A DNA stretch of 39,808 nt from Bacteroidales bacterium (GCA_003851245.1 BHEP01000023.1:1-39808), one strand, 5' to 3'; counted from the stretch's first letter, positions 9,232 through 16,660 are shown. Program-made: numbers and translations. The notes: generated by a model from the letters alone, not told the origin.

Positions 9232-9291
9232 AACAAGCATTTTAAACTACAAAAGGGGCATATGCCCCTTTTGTAGTTTAAAATGCTTGTT
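9232..9291. terminator. 60-bp perfect palindrome, probable bidirectional terminator
   Basis: The 30-bp arms (9232-9261 and 9262-9291) are exact inverse copies with no spacer. The core is AAAAGGGGCATATGCCCCTTTT, i.e. a GC stem flanked by A and T tracts on both strands. It fills the gap between the stop at 9227 and the ilvE stop at 9293, so it can end both convergent transcripts. There is no additional T-run beyond the stem. Confidence 0.65.
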
Positions 9292-9292
9292 G

Positions 9293-10309
9293 TTATACTA
9301 TCGTCACCCATTGGTGACTATCTGCCTCGTCTCCCAATTGTATGGCTTGTAATTTCTTGTAAAGTTTTGTACATATAGCTCCAGGCTTACCATCCTTAGA
9401 TATAATGTACGACGTGCCCTTATCCAAATCGTCTACCCTGAGTACAGGGCTTATAACGGCAGCAGTGCCACAGGCTCCAGCCTCTTCAAAAGTAGAAAGC
9501 TCTTCTACCAGCACCTTTCGTCTCTCCACTTTTAGCCCCATTTCTTCTGCCAGCACCATCAGGCTCTTGTTGGTGATGGATGGTAGGATGGATTCAGAAA
9601 AAGGAGTGATATAGGTATTGTCTTTGATTCCAAAAAAATTGGCAGGACCACACTCGTCTATATATTTTTTTTCTTTGGCATCGAGATAAAGCACGGCGGA
9701 ATATCCCTTGGAATGGGCAATTTCTCCAGCCACCAAGCTTGCAGCATAGTTACCTCCCGTTTTTATAGTCCCTGTGCCATGTGGTGCCGCCCTGTCGAAA
9801 TCCCTAAGTATGGCATAGGCTGTGGGTTGAAATCCTTCTTTAAAATAAGGCCCTACAGGAGTGACAAAAATCACAAAAAGGAATTCGTCGGCAGGCTTTA
9901 CTCCCACTTGCGGGCCTGTACCAATGAGTAGGGGGCGTATGTATAAAGAAGCGCCACTGCCATAGGGGGGCACAAATCGCTTGTTGGCTTGAACAGCCTT
10001 GACAACCGCCTCTTCAAAAATTTCTATAGGAAGCTCTTGCATCAATATTCCTTTGCAGGAGCTCTGTAGGCGCAAAGCATTTTCACGCATTCTGAATATG
10101 CGTATTTTGCCGTCCTTTCCCATAAAAGCCTTTAGTCCCTCAAAAGCTTCCTGTCCGTAGTGCAGGCAGGTGGCGGCCATGTGCATGGTGATTTGTTCGG
10201 ACGAACTTACTTCTAAGTCTCCCCACTGTCCATCACGATAATAAGTTCGGATATTGTGGTCTGTTTTGACATATCCAAAAGATAAGTTGCTCCAGTCTAT
10301 ACTTCCCAT
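9293..10309 (-). CDS. ilvE: Branched-chain amino acid aminotransferase
   Basis: A 338-residue fold-type IV PLP enzyme that interconverts Leu/Ile/Val and their 2-keto acids using 2-oxoglutarate/glutamate. Evidence: LHYGQEAFEGLKAF (residues 49-62), YIRPLLIGTGPQVGV, the PLP lysine K183 in GTGTIKTGGNYAAS, ECGPANFFGI binding the cofactor phosphate, and GTAAVISPV near the C-terminus. This is the class II BCAT pattern (eukaryotic-like and Bacteroidota). The start codon is the ATG complementary to 10307-10309. Monocistronic, convergent with the NagB-like gene, with a -7 element about 75 bp upstream. Confidence 0.95.
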   Translation of the reverse strand: MGSIDWSNLSFGYVKTDHNIRTYYRDGQWGDLEVSSSEQITMHMAATCLHYGQEAFEGLKAFMGKDGKIRIFRMRENALRLQSSCKGILMQELPIEIFEEAVVKAVQANKRFVPPYGSGASLYIRPLLIGTGPQVGVKPADEFLFVIFVTPVGPYFKEGFQPTAYAILRDFDRAAPHGTGTIKTGGNYAASLVAGEIAHSKGYSAVLYLDAKEKKYIDECGPANFFGIKDNTYITPFSESILPSITNKSLMVLAEEMGLKVERRKVLVEELSTFEEAGACGTAAVISPVLRVDDLDKGTSYIISKDGKPGAICTKLYKKLQAIQLGDEADSHQWVTIV

Positions 10310-10384
10310 TTTAGAAATTATTAGAATTCTTCTTGCTCAAGGTTTAAGCTTGCTTATTGAAAACTCATACCCTTATTTGAATTA

Positions 10385-10392
10385 CAAAGTTA
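10385..10392 (-). promoter_or_regulatory. -7 element upstream of ilvE (TAACTTTG)
   Basis: On the minus strand this reads TAACTTTG, matching TAnnTTTG, about 75 bp before the ilvE ATG. No clear TTG is found at the expected -33 distance. Confidence 0.4.
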
Positions 10393-10436
10393 ATACAAAT
10401 TTCATTTATAATTGCTATGACATGTGCTTAAATTTA

Positions 10437-10466
10437 TTGCATACCAAATTTTTATTCATATCTTTG
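10437..10466 (+). promoter_or_regulatory. Orphan consensus promoter on the + strand
   Basis: TTG (10437-10439), exactly 19 bp, then TATCTTTG (10459-10466). This is as good as any promoter in the window, yet no gene follows for almost 700 bp. The transcript would run through the 16-bp tandem repeats. It could drive a small RNA, or be left from a lost gene. Confidence 0.5.
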
Positions 10467-10513
10467 TATCTAGGTTTAGGTCAAATAGTCAATATTTATT
10501 TGGTATTAATTCT

Positions 10514-10561
10514 ACTTCACCATAATTATACTTCACCATAATCATACTTTACCACAATAAA
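10514..10561. repeat. Tandem repeat, 3 x 16 bp
   Basis: Three consecutive 16-bp units: ACTTCACCATAATTAT, ACTTCACCATAATCAT and ACTTTACCACAATAAA. Copies 1 and 2 differ at one position and copy 3 at several. They lie about 50 bp downstream of the orphan promoter. Two other non-coding tandem repeats in this window also have a 16-bp period. Confidence 0.85.
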
Positions 10562-10937
10562 AAAGTATCTTTTAATTTGCGTATATAATTGATTATTATC
10601 ATATTTACGTGTTACAAACACAACTTTATTCATATTTGCTATGATGCAGAAACGAACAGAGAAAAAAAAAATCATCTCAGTACCTTTCGTCCCAATCGGG
10701 TATTGAGAGTCTTATCTAGCTAATATATAGGGTTTGCAGTGGTTTATTTAAGGCTTACAGAAAGAGTTGTACGCATGTGGTTGTAGAGTATCTATCAGGG
10801 CTTCTTTTGTGCAAAAAGGGACATAAAAACATGGAACGAATGGCCGAAGTCTGGCATTGGGACGGCAAAGAAGAAAAAGCACAAAAAGAGAACCTTGCTC
10901 ATAACACGGGGAGAGAAGTTGAAGTTTTCATTCAGTA

Positions 10938-11060
10938 ATGGAGCCAAAACAGCATATGATGAGCGTAAGAGATGCACGCTTATTGGTGATTGCCACACTA
11001 TTTGGAACACAAAAAGAAGTCGATATATGTCTGGAACAAATGAATATTAGGCAAAAATAA
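10938..11060 (+). CDS. Possible 40-residue ORF, unrecognised
   Basis: ATG at 10938 and TAA at 11058 enclose 40 codons (MEPKQHMMSVRDARLL...KEVDICLEQMNIRQK). The composition is protein-like, but I see no promoter directly before it and recognise no family. Other frames across the same stretch are also open for tens of codons, so chance or a decayed gene is possible. Confidence 0.2.
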   Translation: MEPKQHMMSVRDARLLVIATLFGTQKEVDICLEQMNIRQK

Positions 11061-11103
11061 AGGTAAAAAGACACTGATCGATGTTACAATTGATTTATTT
11101 TTG

Positions 11104-11111
11104 TATCTTTG
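11104..11111 (+). promoter_or_regulatory. -7 element of the DUF805 gene (TATCTTTG)
   Basis: TATCTTTG matches the TAnnTTTG consensus, 35 bp before the ATG at 11147. The -33 region has no good TTTG at 19 bp; the nearest is a GTTAC about 20 bp upstream. Confidence 0.55.
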
Positions 11112-11146
11112 CACCTTACTTATAAAGAATTAAAAAGAATTAAATT

Positions 11147-11548
11147 ATGAATGAAGTTATTAGTACGTATTTAAAAGTTTTTAAGCAGTTTAGCGATTTC
11201 GACGGAAGAGCTAGGCGCAAAGAATATTGGACATTCATTTTGACGAATACCATAGGAATATTTGTCGTAGCTCTTATTTTCGGCACCTTATCTGGCATTG
11301 CCAATTCAACGACAATTTCTTCAATTGGAAGCTACTTGGTTGGATTATTGTACTTCGTCACCCTTCTGCCCTCTATAGCTGTGGGGATAAGACGCTTGCA
11401 CGACAAAGGAAGAAGCGGCTGGATGATGCTTGTAATATTCATTCCAATGATAGGAACTATTTGGTTTCTCGTAATGATGATTGACGAAGGAACAAAAGGA
11501 CCAAATCAATATGGAGCAGACCCTAAGGAAGCTGACGCCATTTTATAG
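11147..11548 (+). CDS. DUF805 family inner-membrane protein
   Basis: A 133-residue protein with the two family signatures: FDGRARRKEYW (residues 18-28) on the cytoplasmic side before the first helix, and GIRRLHDKGRSGWMML (about 81-96) between later helices. Hydrophobic segments fit three or four membrane spans (FILTNTIGIFVVALIFG, GSYLVGLLYFVTLLPSIAVG, MLVIFIPMIGTIWFLVMM). The family (E. coli YhaH/YhaI) has no settled function. It is alone on this strand, with its own -7 element and a strong terminator just after the stop. Confidence 0.9.
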   Translation: MNEVISTYLKVFKQFSDFDGRARRKEYWTFILTNTIGIFVVALIFGTLSGIANSTTISSIGSYLVGLLYFVTLLPSIAVGIRRLHDKGRSGWMMLVIFIPMIGTIWFLVMMIDEGTKGPNQYGADPKEADAIL

Positions 11549-11565
11549 ATATAGCATTTCAACCT

Positions 11566-11608
11566 AAAAAAGTCACAAATTTCATTCAAACTTGTGACTT
11601 TTTTTTTA
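11566..11608 (+). terminator. Intrinsic terminator of the DUF805 gene
   Basis: A 13-bp perfect stem (11566-11578 with 11592-11604, core AGTCACAA/TTGTGACT), a 13-nt loop, and a run of nine T that starts inside the stem. It begins 18 bp after the stop codon. Confidence 0.8.
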
Positions 11609-11646
11609 TATTAAAATATAAAAAAAAACGGTTTAATTGTCAAAAT

Positions 11647-11708
11647 GTACGATAATATTGGGAATAAATTGCCCCCATGGGGGCAATTTATTCCCAATAT
11701 TATCGTAC
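11647..11708. repeat. 62-bp perfect palindrome
   Basis: The 31-bp arms (11647-11677 and 11678-11708) are exact inverse copies with no spacer. They run from GTACGATAATATTGGG to a GCCCCCATGGGGGC centre and back. No T-run follows on either strand. It lies about 40 bp after the DUF805 terminator and just past the 3' end of a transposase remnant on the minus strand. It could end transcription from the hexuronate operon, act as a cruciform, or mark an old IS end. Confidence 0.75.
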
Positions 11709-11856
11709 CACGTCCATAAAAAAGGCATATTTCGCTTCAAACTGAGATATGCACTGCGCAATTTTTTTGCGATAAGCCTCGAAATCCATCACTGACTATG
11801 CCCTCAATTATAAAGCCTTCTTTTTCGAGCCAAGCGATGCCTTCTTCGTAGTCGGA
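11700..11856 (-). pseudogene. Transposase remnant, frameshifted and truncated at both ends
   Basis: Just after the uxaA stop, the minus strand reads SDYEEGIAWLEKEGFIIEG then IVSDGFRGL (to a stop at 11737-11739). This resembles the central part of DDE transposases common in Bacteroidota, where a D-Y-E-x-G-I-x-W-L block is followed by I-V-x-D-G-x-R-G-L and then V-Q-M-C-Q-F-H. The sequence continues in the next frame (CISQFEAKYAFFMDVVR) up to a TAA inside the 62-bp palindrome. Only about 50 codons remain and no terminal inverted repeats are seen. The match is from memory of the family, so moderate confidence. Confidence 0.45.
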
Positions 11857-11857
11857 A

Positions 11858-13345
11858 CTACAGTGTGACTCCCGTTTTAAAAATTGCTATTTCTTTAAAT
11901 CCAGTATCTTCATGTTTTAGGTGTTTTCCATTGGATACTTCTACAAGAAAATCTATAAAACGCGTCAATACATCTTCCATACTTTCATCTTCAAGGATAG
12001 TGCCAGCATTGAAATCTATCCAGTTGCGTTTGAAATTGAACAATTTGGTAGTGGTAGATATCTTCATTGTAGGCACAAAGCTACCAAAGGGCGTACCTCT
12101 TCCGGTGGTAAAAAGCACCATCTGACAACCCGAAAGAGCGAGTGCAGAGGCTGCAACCAGATCATTTCCCGGGGCGTTGAGAAGATTGAGCCCATTTTTA
12201 GTAGCCGCCTGCGCATAGTCGAGAACGTCTACTACCTCGGCAGATCCTCCTTTTTGAATACATCCCAAGGACTTGTCTTCGAGGGTGGTGATACCTCCAG
12301 CCTCATTTTCTGGCGAAGTATTTTCGTAAATAGCTTGCTCAAATTTTCTAAAATAGTCTTTGAACTCATTGACCAAAGAAACGGTGCGATCGAAGACGGC
12401 TGAGTTTTTTGCCCTATTCATCAAAATTGTTTTGGCACCAAACATTTCGGGCACTTTGGTAAGAATGCTCGTGCCGCCCTGCGCTATGAGCCAATCGGAA
12501 AACTGTCCTACCAGAGGGTTGGCGGTGATGCTAGAGAAGCCATCGCTACCTCCACATTTTAATCCTATCTTGAGCTTGGAGAGAGGTAGTGTCTGACGCT
12601 TATCTCTCTTCATTTTTACCAGGAGCTTCTCCATCAAGAGAAAACCTGCTTCTATCTCGTCGCCCACCTCTTGGGCTATTAGAAACTTAATGCGCTCATC
12701 GTCCCATTGCCCTAGCACCTTTTTGAAATCCGACTGCTGGTTGTTTTCACAGCCCAAACTGAGCACCAATACCCCTCCAGCATTGGGATGTTTTACCAAT
12801 GCTGCCAGAGCCTTTTGGGTATTTATATGGTCATCGCCCAATTGTGAGCATCCATAATTGTGGGTATACACACGCACGTCGTCGATATGAGAGCAGTCCA
12901 ATTCTGTTTTTACCCTATTGATAATTGCCTGCGCCTGCCCATTGACACAGCCTACAGTGGGCACAATCCACAGCTCATTTCTGATGCCCATATCCCCATT
13001 TCCACGAAGGTATCCTTGAATGCTAAGATCACTTTTGGGAATGTTTAGCACAGTGCTTACAGCCTGATAGCTGTAAGCGAGATTGTCGTGCAAACTTGTT
13101 TTTACATTGTGTGCATGCACATGGCTACCTACAGGAATATATGCAATGGCATGCCCAATGGAGTATCCATATTTAATTATTTGGTCACCAATATTGAAAT
13201 CTTGCAGCGCAAACTTATGACCATTTTCAATGATTTCGGTGATGGTGATGCTCTGCCCCTCTATTTCTACAAGTTCGCCTGCCTGCAGGATGTCGAGGGC
13301 AAGGGCTACTTTGTCGAGGGAGTTAATTTTAAGAAATCTTTTCAC
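11858..13345 (-). CDS. uxaA: Altronate dehydratase
   Basis: Catalyses D-altronate to 2-keto-3-deoxygluconate, the third step of galacturonate breakdown. The 495-residue protein has an N-terminal SAF domain (about residues 45-90, GHAIAYIPVGSHVHAHNV), a linker beginning GYLRGNGDMGIRNELW, and a C-terminal dehydratase domain with VYTHNYGCSQLGDD, LKCGGSDGFSSITANP, TTGRGTPFGS and the typical end FKTGVTL. This is the full-length fused form. The start is GTG (complement of 13343-13345), overlapping the stop of a 51-codon ORF as GTGA, which suggests translational coupling. Distal gene of the hexuronate operon; a transposase remnant begins right after its stop. Confidence 0.93.
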   Translation of the reverse strand: MKRFLKINSLDKVALALDILQAGELVEIEGQSITITEIIENGHKFALQDFNIGDQIIKYGYSIGHAIAYIPVGSHVHAHNVKTSLHDNLAYSYQAVSTVLNIPKSDLSIQGYLRGNGDMGIRNELWIVPTVGCVNGQAQAIINRVKTELDCSHIDDVRVYTHNYGCSQLGDDHINTQKALAALVKHPNAGGVLVLSLGCENNQQSDFKKVLGQWDDERIKFLIAQEVGDEIEAGFLLMEKLLVKMKRDKRQTLPLSKLKIGLKCGGSDGFSSITANPLVGQFSDWLIAQGGTSILTKVPEMFGAKTILMNRAKNSAVFDRTVSLVNEFKDYFRKFEQAIYENTSPENEAGGITTLEDKSLGCIQKGGSAEVVDVLDYAQAATKNGLNLLNAPGNDLVAASALALSGCQMVLFTTGRGTPFGSFVPTMKISTTTKLFNFKRNWIDFNAGTILEDESMEDVLTRFIDFLVEVSNGKHLKHEDTGFKEIAIFKTGVTL

Positions 13346-13497
13346 AGCGATAAATGTATTAAGTTATCTCTCATACCTTTTTCTAGTATCATAGACACAT
13401 ATTCTGCCACCTTGGGAATAAACAAACGAGTCCTCTTACCCATCCCGCAATATTGTTGGCATCGAAAGTAGATTGTATGTTTGTTTAACGATACCAC
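13342..13497 (-). CDS. Short ORF (33-51 residues) between exuT and uxaA, unrecognised
   Basis: A GTG at 13497 opens 51 codons that fill almost the whole gap, starting 10 bp after the exuT stop and ending with TGA overlapping the uxaA GTG by 4 bp. An in-frame ATG at 13443 gives a 33-residue form. The protein is basic with several cysteines near the N-terminus (YFRCQQYCGMGKRTR) and an amphipathic stretch (PKVAEYVSMILEKG). No family recognised. The coupling to uxaA fits either a real small protein or a translated leader that loads ribosomes for uxaA. Chance openness of this length is not excluded. Confidence 0.35.
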   Translation of the reverse strand: MVSLNKHTIYFRCQQYCGMGKRTRLFIPKVAEYVSMILEKGMRDNLIHLSL

Positions 13498-13507
13498 ATC
13501 CTTATTA

Positions 13508-14968
13508 TTAAAGATCTGTTATGGGCGAATATTTTGGAACGAGCATTTTCATTATACTCCAACCAATCAAGTAGCATACAGAACAAACCGAGAATACTAT
13601 GAAATATCCAGCCTCCTCGCCCTCGAAGCCCATAAATAACATCTTGGTTTCGCCAGCATAATCAAAGAGCACTCCCGATCCCATGTTTATAACAAAGGCT
13701 CCTAGGCCTCCCGCCATTCCTCCAATGCCGGTGATGGTGCCTATTGCTTTTTTGGGAAACATATCGCCCACGGTAGAGAATATATTGGCAGACCAAGCTT
13801 GGTGTGCGGCTCCTGCAATACCTATAATAATGATGGGAAACCAATATGAGTAAGTTCCTAGGGGCTGAGCAAACAATGCCAGAAGGGGGAAGAATGCAAA
13901 AATCAGCATAGACTTCATACGCCCTGCATAAGGTTCCATTTTTTGTTTTTCTACAAAATAGGTGGGCAACCATCCGCCTACAACAGATAAAAAAGTGATG
14001 GCATAAAGCACAAATATAGCAAGCTGCGCCTGGGGATCCGACGATTCTAATCCGTATACCGAACTAAGGTAGGCAGGAGTCCAAAATAAGAAGAACCACC
14101 ATACGCCATCGGTCATAAATTTGCCAGCAGCAAAAGCCCATGTTTGTCGGTATTTGAAGCATGCGGCAAAGGATATTTTTTTGCTGTCTTCGATTTTCTC
14201 CTCTTCGGCGCTTATGTGTGCTGCCCTATCTTGCTGTATATATGCCAATTCAGCGGCATTGACAGAGGGGTTTTGATCGGGTTTTTTGTAAATGAAGACC
14301 CAAAATCCCATCCATACAAATCCCAATGCCCCGATGATGATGAATGACATTTCCCAGCCCCAAAGTTTGGCGATAAGAGGAATGGAAATAGGGGCGGCAA
14401 GAGCTCCTACAGTGGCGCCTGTATTGAAGATGCTGGTAGAAAAAGCACGGTCTTTTTTGGGGAAATATTCGGCAGTAGCCTTAATAGCCGCAGGAAAATT
14501 GCCGGCCTCACCAATGGCAAGAACTAGGCGGGCAAAGATAAAAAGGGCTACACTTACATTGATTACCTTGCTAACATCGCCCACAGCAGCAATGGCTTCT
14601 TTGGCTCCCTCAAAACCTACAAACCATTCGCCTGCCACAATACCTGAGGTGGCAATGCCGCAAAAGGCATGCAAACAAGCGCCTACAGACCAAATACCTA
14701 TAGACCACAGAAAGCCTTTCTTGGTGTCTATCCAATCGACAAAACGACCTGCAAACAGCATGCTGAAAGCATAGAAAATGGAGAATAATGCCGTAATATT
14801 CCCATAGTCGCTGTTGGTCCAATGAAACTCTGGCGCAATGAAGTCTTTCCAGGTCAGCGATAGCACCTGACGGTCTAGGTAGTTGATGGTGGTGGCGAAA
14901 AACAACATCGAACAGATGGTCCATCTGTATTTTGTCATTTCCCCTGATGCCGGTTTTTGTTCACTCAT
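13508..14968 (-). CDS. exuT: Hexuronate transporter, MFS family
   Basis: A 486-residue major facilitator protein with about 12 membrane helices. The start resembles ExuT-type anion:cation symporters: RWTICSMLFFATTINYLDRQ at residues 15-34, then SDYGNITALFSIFYAFSML and GEAGNFPAAIKATAEYFPKKDRA, the conserved loop of this branch. A longer periplasmic insert (about residues 105-140) lies between helices 3 and 4, as in other Bacteroidota members. It imports galacturonate or glucuronate with H+. Expressed with the catabolic genes around it; 74 bp separate it from eda. Confidence 0.88.
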   Translation of the reverse strand: MSEQKPASGEMTKYRWTICSMLFFATTINYLDRQVLSLTWKDFIAPEFHWTNSDYGNITALFSIFYAFSMLFAGRFVDWIDTKKGFLWSIGIWSVGACLHAFCGIATSGIVAGEWFVGFEGAKEAIAAVGDVSKVINVSVALFIFARLVLAIGEAGNFPAAIKATAEYFPKKDRAFSTSIFNTGATVGALAAPISIPLIAKLWGWEMSFIIIGALGFVWMGFWVFIYKKPDQNPSVNAAELAYIQQDRAAHISAEEEKIEDSKKISFAACFKYRQTWAFAAGKFMTDGVWWFFLFWTPAYLSSVYGLESSDPQAQLAIFVLYAITFLSVVGGWLPTYFVEKQKMEPYAGRMKSMLIFAFFPLLALFAQPLGTYSYWFPIIIIGIAGAAHQAWSANIFSTVGDMFPKKAIGTITGIGGMAGGLGAFVINMGSGVLFDYAGETKMLFMGFEGEEAGYFIVFSVCSVCYLIGWSIMKMLVPKYSPITDL

Positions 14969-15017
14969 GTTTTTCGTGTTTTATAGTTATAAATGAATAA
15001 TGATTTTTAGGTTTGCG

Positions 15018-15053
15018 CCCCTAGCTAGCATGTGTCGCCCTTTCAGGGCTTTA
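15018..15053. repeat. 36-bp dispersed repeat, copy 1 (overlaps the eda stop)
   Basis: Identical over 36 bp to 39712-39747. On the minus strand it reads TAAAGCCCTGAAAGGGCGAC and ends in GCTAGCTAGGGG. It contains a GCCCT/AGGGC hairpin and a CTAGCTAG palindrome. Its left end supplies the last eda codons (AAG CCC TGA). Two exact copies in one window, one of them at a CDS end, suggest a mobile intergenic element. Confidence 0.85.
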
Positions 15054-15720
15054 CCCTTGCCTTGTTTGCTATGGAGAAGGCCTCTTTACATATTTCGGTA
15101 ATCTTGTCCCACTGTTTGGCCTCTATAAGTTTGGCAGGAAATAGGTTTGAGCCCATACCCACACAGGTAACTCCAGCCTTGAACCATGCGCTTAGATTTT
15201 CTTCGGTAGGCTCTACTCCCCCTGTCACCATTATTTGCGTCCACGGCATGGGAGCGAGCACGTTTTTTACGAAAGAAGGACCTCCTACATTTCCTGCTGG
15301 AAATATCTTTACTAGGTCGCAGCCCATTTCTTGGGCAAATCCTATTTCTGATACCGACCCACAGCCGGGGGTGTAGGGCACTGAACGCCTATTTGCCGTC
15401 TTTGCTACTTCAGGATTGAAAAGAGGGCCTACTATAAAGTTGGCTCCCAGCTGCATAAACAAGGAGGCTGTGCCAGGATCTACAATAGAACCTATGCCCA
15501 TTATAATGTAGGGGCACTCTTTGGCTGCCCACTTTACGAGTTCGCCGAATACTTCATGGGCAAATTCCCCCCTATTGGTGAACTCAAAAGCACGCACTCC
15601 TCCTGCATAACATGCCTTGATGACTTGCTTGCCTACCTCTATATCTTTGTTGTAAAAAACAGGAACAATCCCTGTTTGTGCCATTGTGCTGAGCACCTGT
15701 ATTTTTGTAAATCTTGCCAC
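15043..15720 (-). CDS. eda: 2-keto-3-deoxy-6-phosphogluconate (KDPG) aldolase
   Basis: Cleaves KDPG to pyruvate and glyceraldehyde-3-phosphate, ending hexuronate catabolism. The 225-residue class I aldolase has the catalytic Glu E46 in [19 protein letters not shown] (residues 75-85), [10 protein letters not shown], the Schiff-base lysine K138 in [13 protein letters not shown], and VTGGVEPT. The start is GTG (complement of 15718-15720), giving [10 protein letters not shown]; it is 12 bp after a 43-codon ORF. Its last two codons and stop lie in the 36-bp dispersed repeat. Confidence 0.93.
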   Translation of the reverse strand: MARFTKIQVLSTMAQTGIVPVFYNKDIEVGKQVIKACYAGGVRAFEFTNRGEFAHEVFGELVKWAAKECPYIIMGIGSIVDPGTASLFMQLGANFIVGPLFNPEVAKTANRRSVPYTPGCGSVSEIGFAQEMGCDLVKIFPAGNVGGPSFVKNVLAPMPWTQIMVTGGVEPTEENLSAWFKAGVTCVGMGSNLFPAKLIEAKQWDKITEICKEAFSIANKARVKP

Positions 15721-15726
15721 CCTTTT

Positions 15727-15747
15727 AAATGATTAATGATTAATTTG
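15727..15747. repeat. Heptad repeat before eda (3 units)
   Basis: AAATGAT, TAATGAT, TAATTTG on the + strand: three 7-bp-periodic units just upstream of the eda start codon. They overlap the end of the 43-codon ORF. Similar arrays precede kduD, kdgK, uxaC and the DUF5020 gene. Confidence 0.6.
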
Positions 15748-15864
15748 CTTATGCCATATTTTTTTAGCCGTTTTTATAGAACTTATTAGTACTGCGATTA
15801 TTTCACCACAGTCTTCTAAGAGGCTTTTTGCTAGATTATGTTCCAAATAGGAAGTGTCTCTCAT
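15733..15864 (-). CDS. 43-residue ORF between kduD and eda, unrecognised
   Basis: ATG at 15864 (directly after an in-frame TAA) and TAA at 15733-15735 enclose 43 codons: MRDTSYLEHNLAKSLLEDCG, then EIIAVLISSIKTAKK and a basic end. The middle is hydrophobic or amphipathic (IIAVLISSI), followed by lysines, so it could be a small membrane-associated peptide. It starts 14 bp after the kduD stop and ends 12 bp before eda, filling the only sizeable gap there. No family recognised; codon use looks like its neighbours. It could also be the decayed end of a larger protein. Confidence 0.45.
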   Translation of the reverse strand: MRDTSYLEHNLAKSLLEDCGEIIAVLISSIKTAKKIWHKQINH

Positions 15865-15878
15865 TTATAATTATCAAT

Positions 15879-16652
15879 TTATTTGGGCTGTTTGCCAATA
15901 TATGCCAGTATACCGCCATCTACATAGAGTATGTGTCCGTTGACAAAGTTGGAAGCCTCCGAAGCCAAAAAGACGGCGGGGCCTTGTAGGTCTTCGGGAG
16001 TTCCCCAGCGAGCGGCGGGGGTTTTTGCTATAATGAAGTCGTTGAAGGGATGACCCTCTTCGCGCAGGGGCGCTGTTTGGGGAGTGGCGATATATCCTGG
16101 GCCTATGCCATTTACCTGAATATTGTGCTCTGCCCATTCGCAGGCAAGATTTTTGGTAAGCATCTTCAAGCCTCCTTTGGCAGCAGCATAGGCAGAAACG
16201 GTTTCACGACCCAACTCACTCATCATGGAGCAGATATTAATGATCTTTCCTCCGCCTTTCTTAATCATGCTTGGCGCTACTGCTTTGGCAAATATAAATG
16301 GACCAGTAAGATCAACATCTATCACCTCACGAAAATCTTTGGCAGACATCTCAATGGCGGGAATGCGTTTTATGATTCCTGCATTATTGACCAAAATATC
16401 TATGATGCCTACCTCCTTTTCTATCTGCGCCACGATGGCATATACTTGATCCTCATCAGTCACATCACAAACATATCCGTGTGCGACTATTCCGTCGGCC
16501 TTGTATGCGGCAATGCCTTTTTGTACCAAATCGGCATTTATGTCATTGAACACAATTTGAGCTCCCGCCCCTTGTAAGGCCCTAGCAATTGCCATTCCTA
16601 TGCCGTAGGATGCACCAGTGACGAGGGCTATTTTTCCTTTTAATGTAAACAT
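15879..16652 (-). CDS. kduD: 2-deoxy-D-gluconate 3-dehydrogenase / KduD-type short-chain dehydrogenase
   Basis: NAD-dependent SDR that converts 2,5-diketo-3-deoxygluconate (from KduI) to 2-keto-3-deoxygluconate. The 257-residue protein has the cofactor motif TGASYGIG (residues 12-19), D63 in CDVTD, NNAG (89-92), and the catalytic S142, Y155, K159 (YAAAK). The end reads FVNGHILYVDGG, typical of KduD. The start codon is the ATG complementary to 16650-16652, preceded by a heptad repeat. It is the only reductase in the operon, so it may also cover part of the missing tagaturonate or fructuronate reductase role (inference). Confidence 0.88.
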   Translation of the reverse strand: MFTLKGKIALVTGASYGIGMAIARALQGAGAQIVFNDINADLVQKGIAAYKADGIVAHGYVCDVTDEDQVYAIVAQIEKEVGIIDILVNNAGIIKRIPAIEMSAKDFREVIDVDLTGPFIFAKAVAPSMIKKGGGKIINICSMMSELGRETVSAYAAAKGGLKMLTKNLACEWAEHNIQVNGIGPGYIATPQTAPLREEGHPFNDFIIAKTPAARWGTPEDLQGPAVFLASEASNFVNGHILYVDGGILAYIGKQPK

Positions 16653-16660
16653 ATATAAAT

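Larger units (their letters stand above)
10310..11146. other. 837-bp region without an assigned gene
   Basis: It contains the ilvE -7 element, an exact + strand promoter (10437-10466) with no gene behind it, three 16-bp tandem repeats (10514-10561), and the DUF805 promoter. Between 10640 and 11060 there are only short frames: 21 codons at 10641, 35 at 10831, and 40 at 10938-11060 (MEPKQHMMSVRDARLL...). None is recognisable. The segment could be decayed coding sequence or hold a small RNA. Confidence 0.5.

Noticed and set aside
10795..11010. 71-codon minus-strand frame in the 837-bp spacer
   Set aside because: Phe/Ser-rich low-complexity composition, no promoter, and no family recognised.
13088..13471. 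127-codon + strand frame across the uxaA start
   Set aside because: Antisense to uxaA and the small ORF; no promoter and no recognisable protein.
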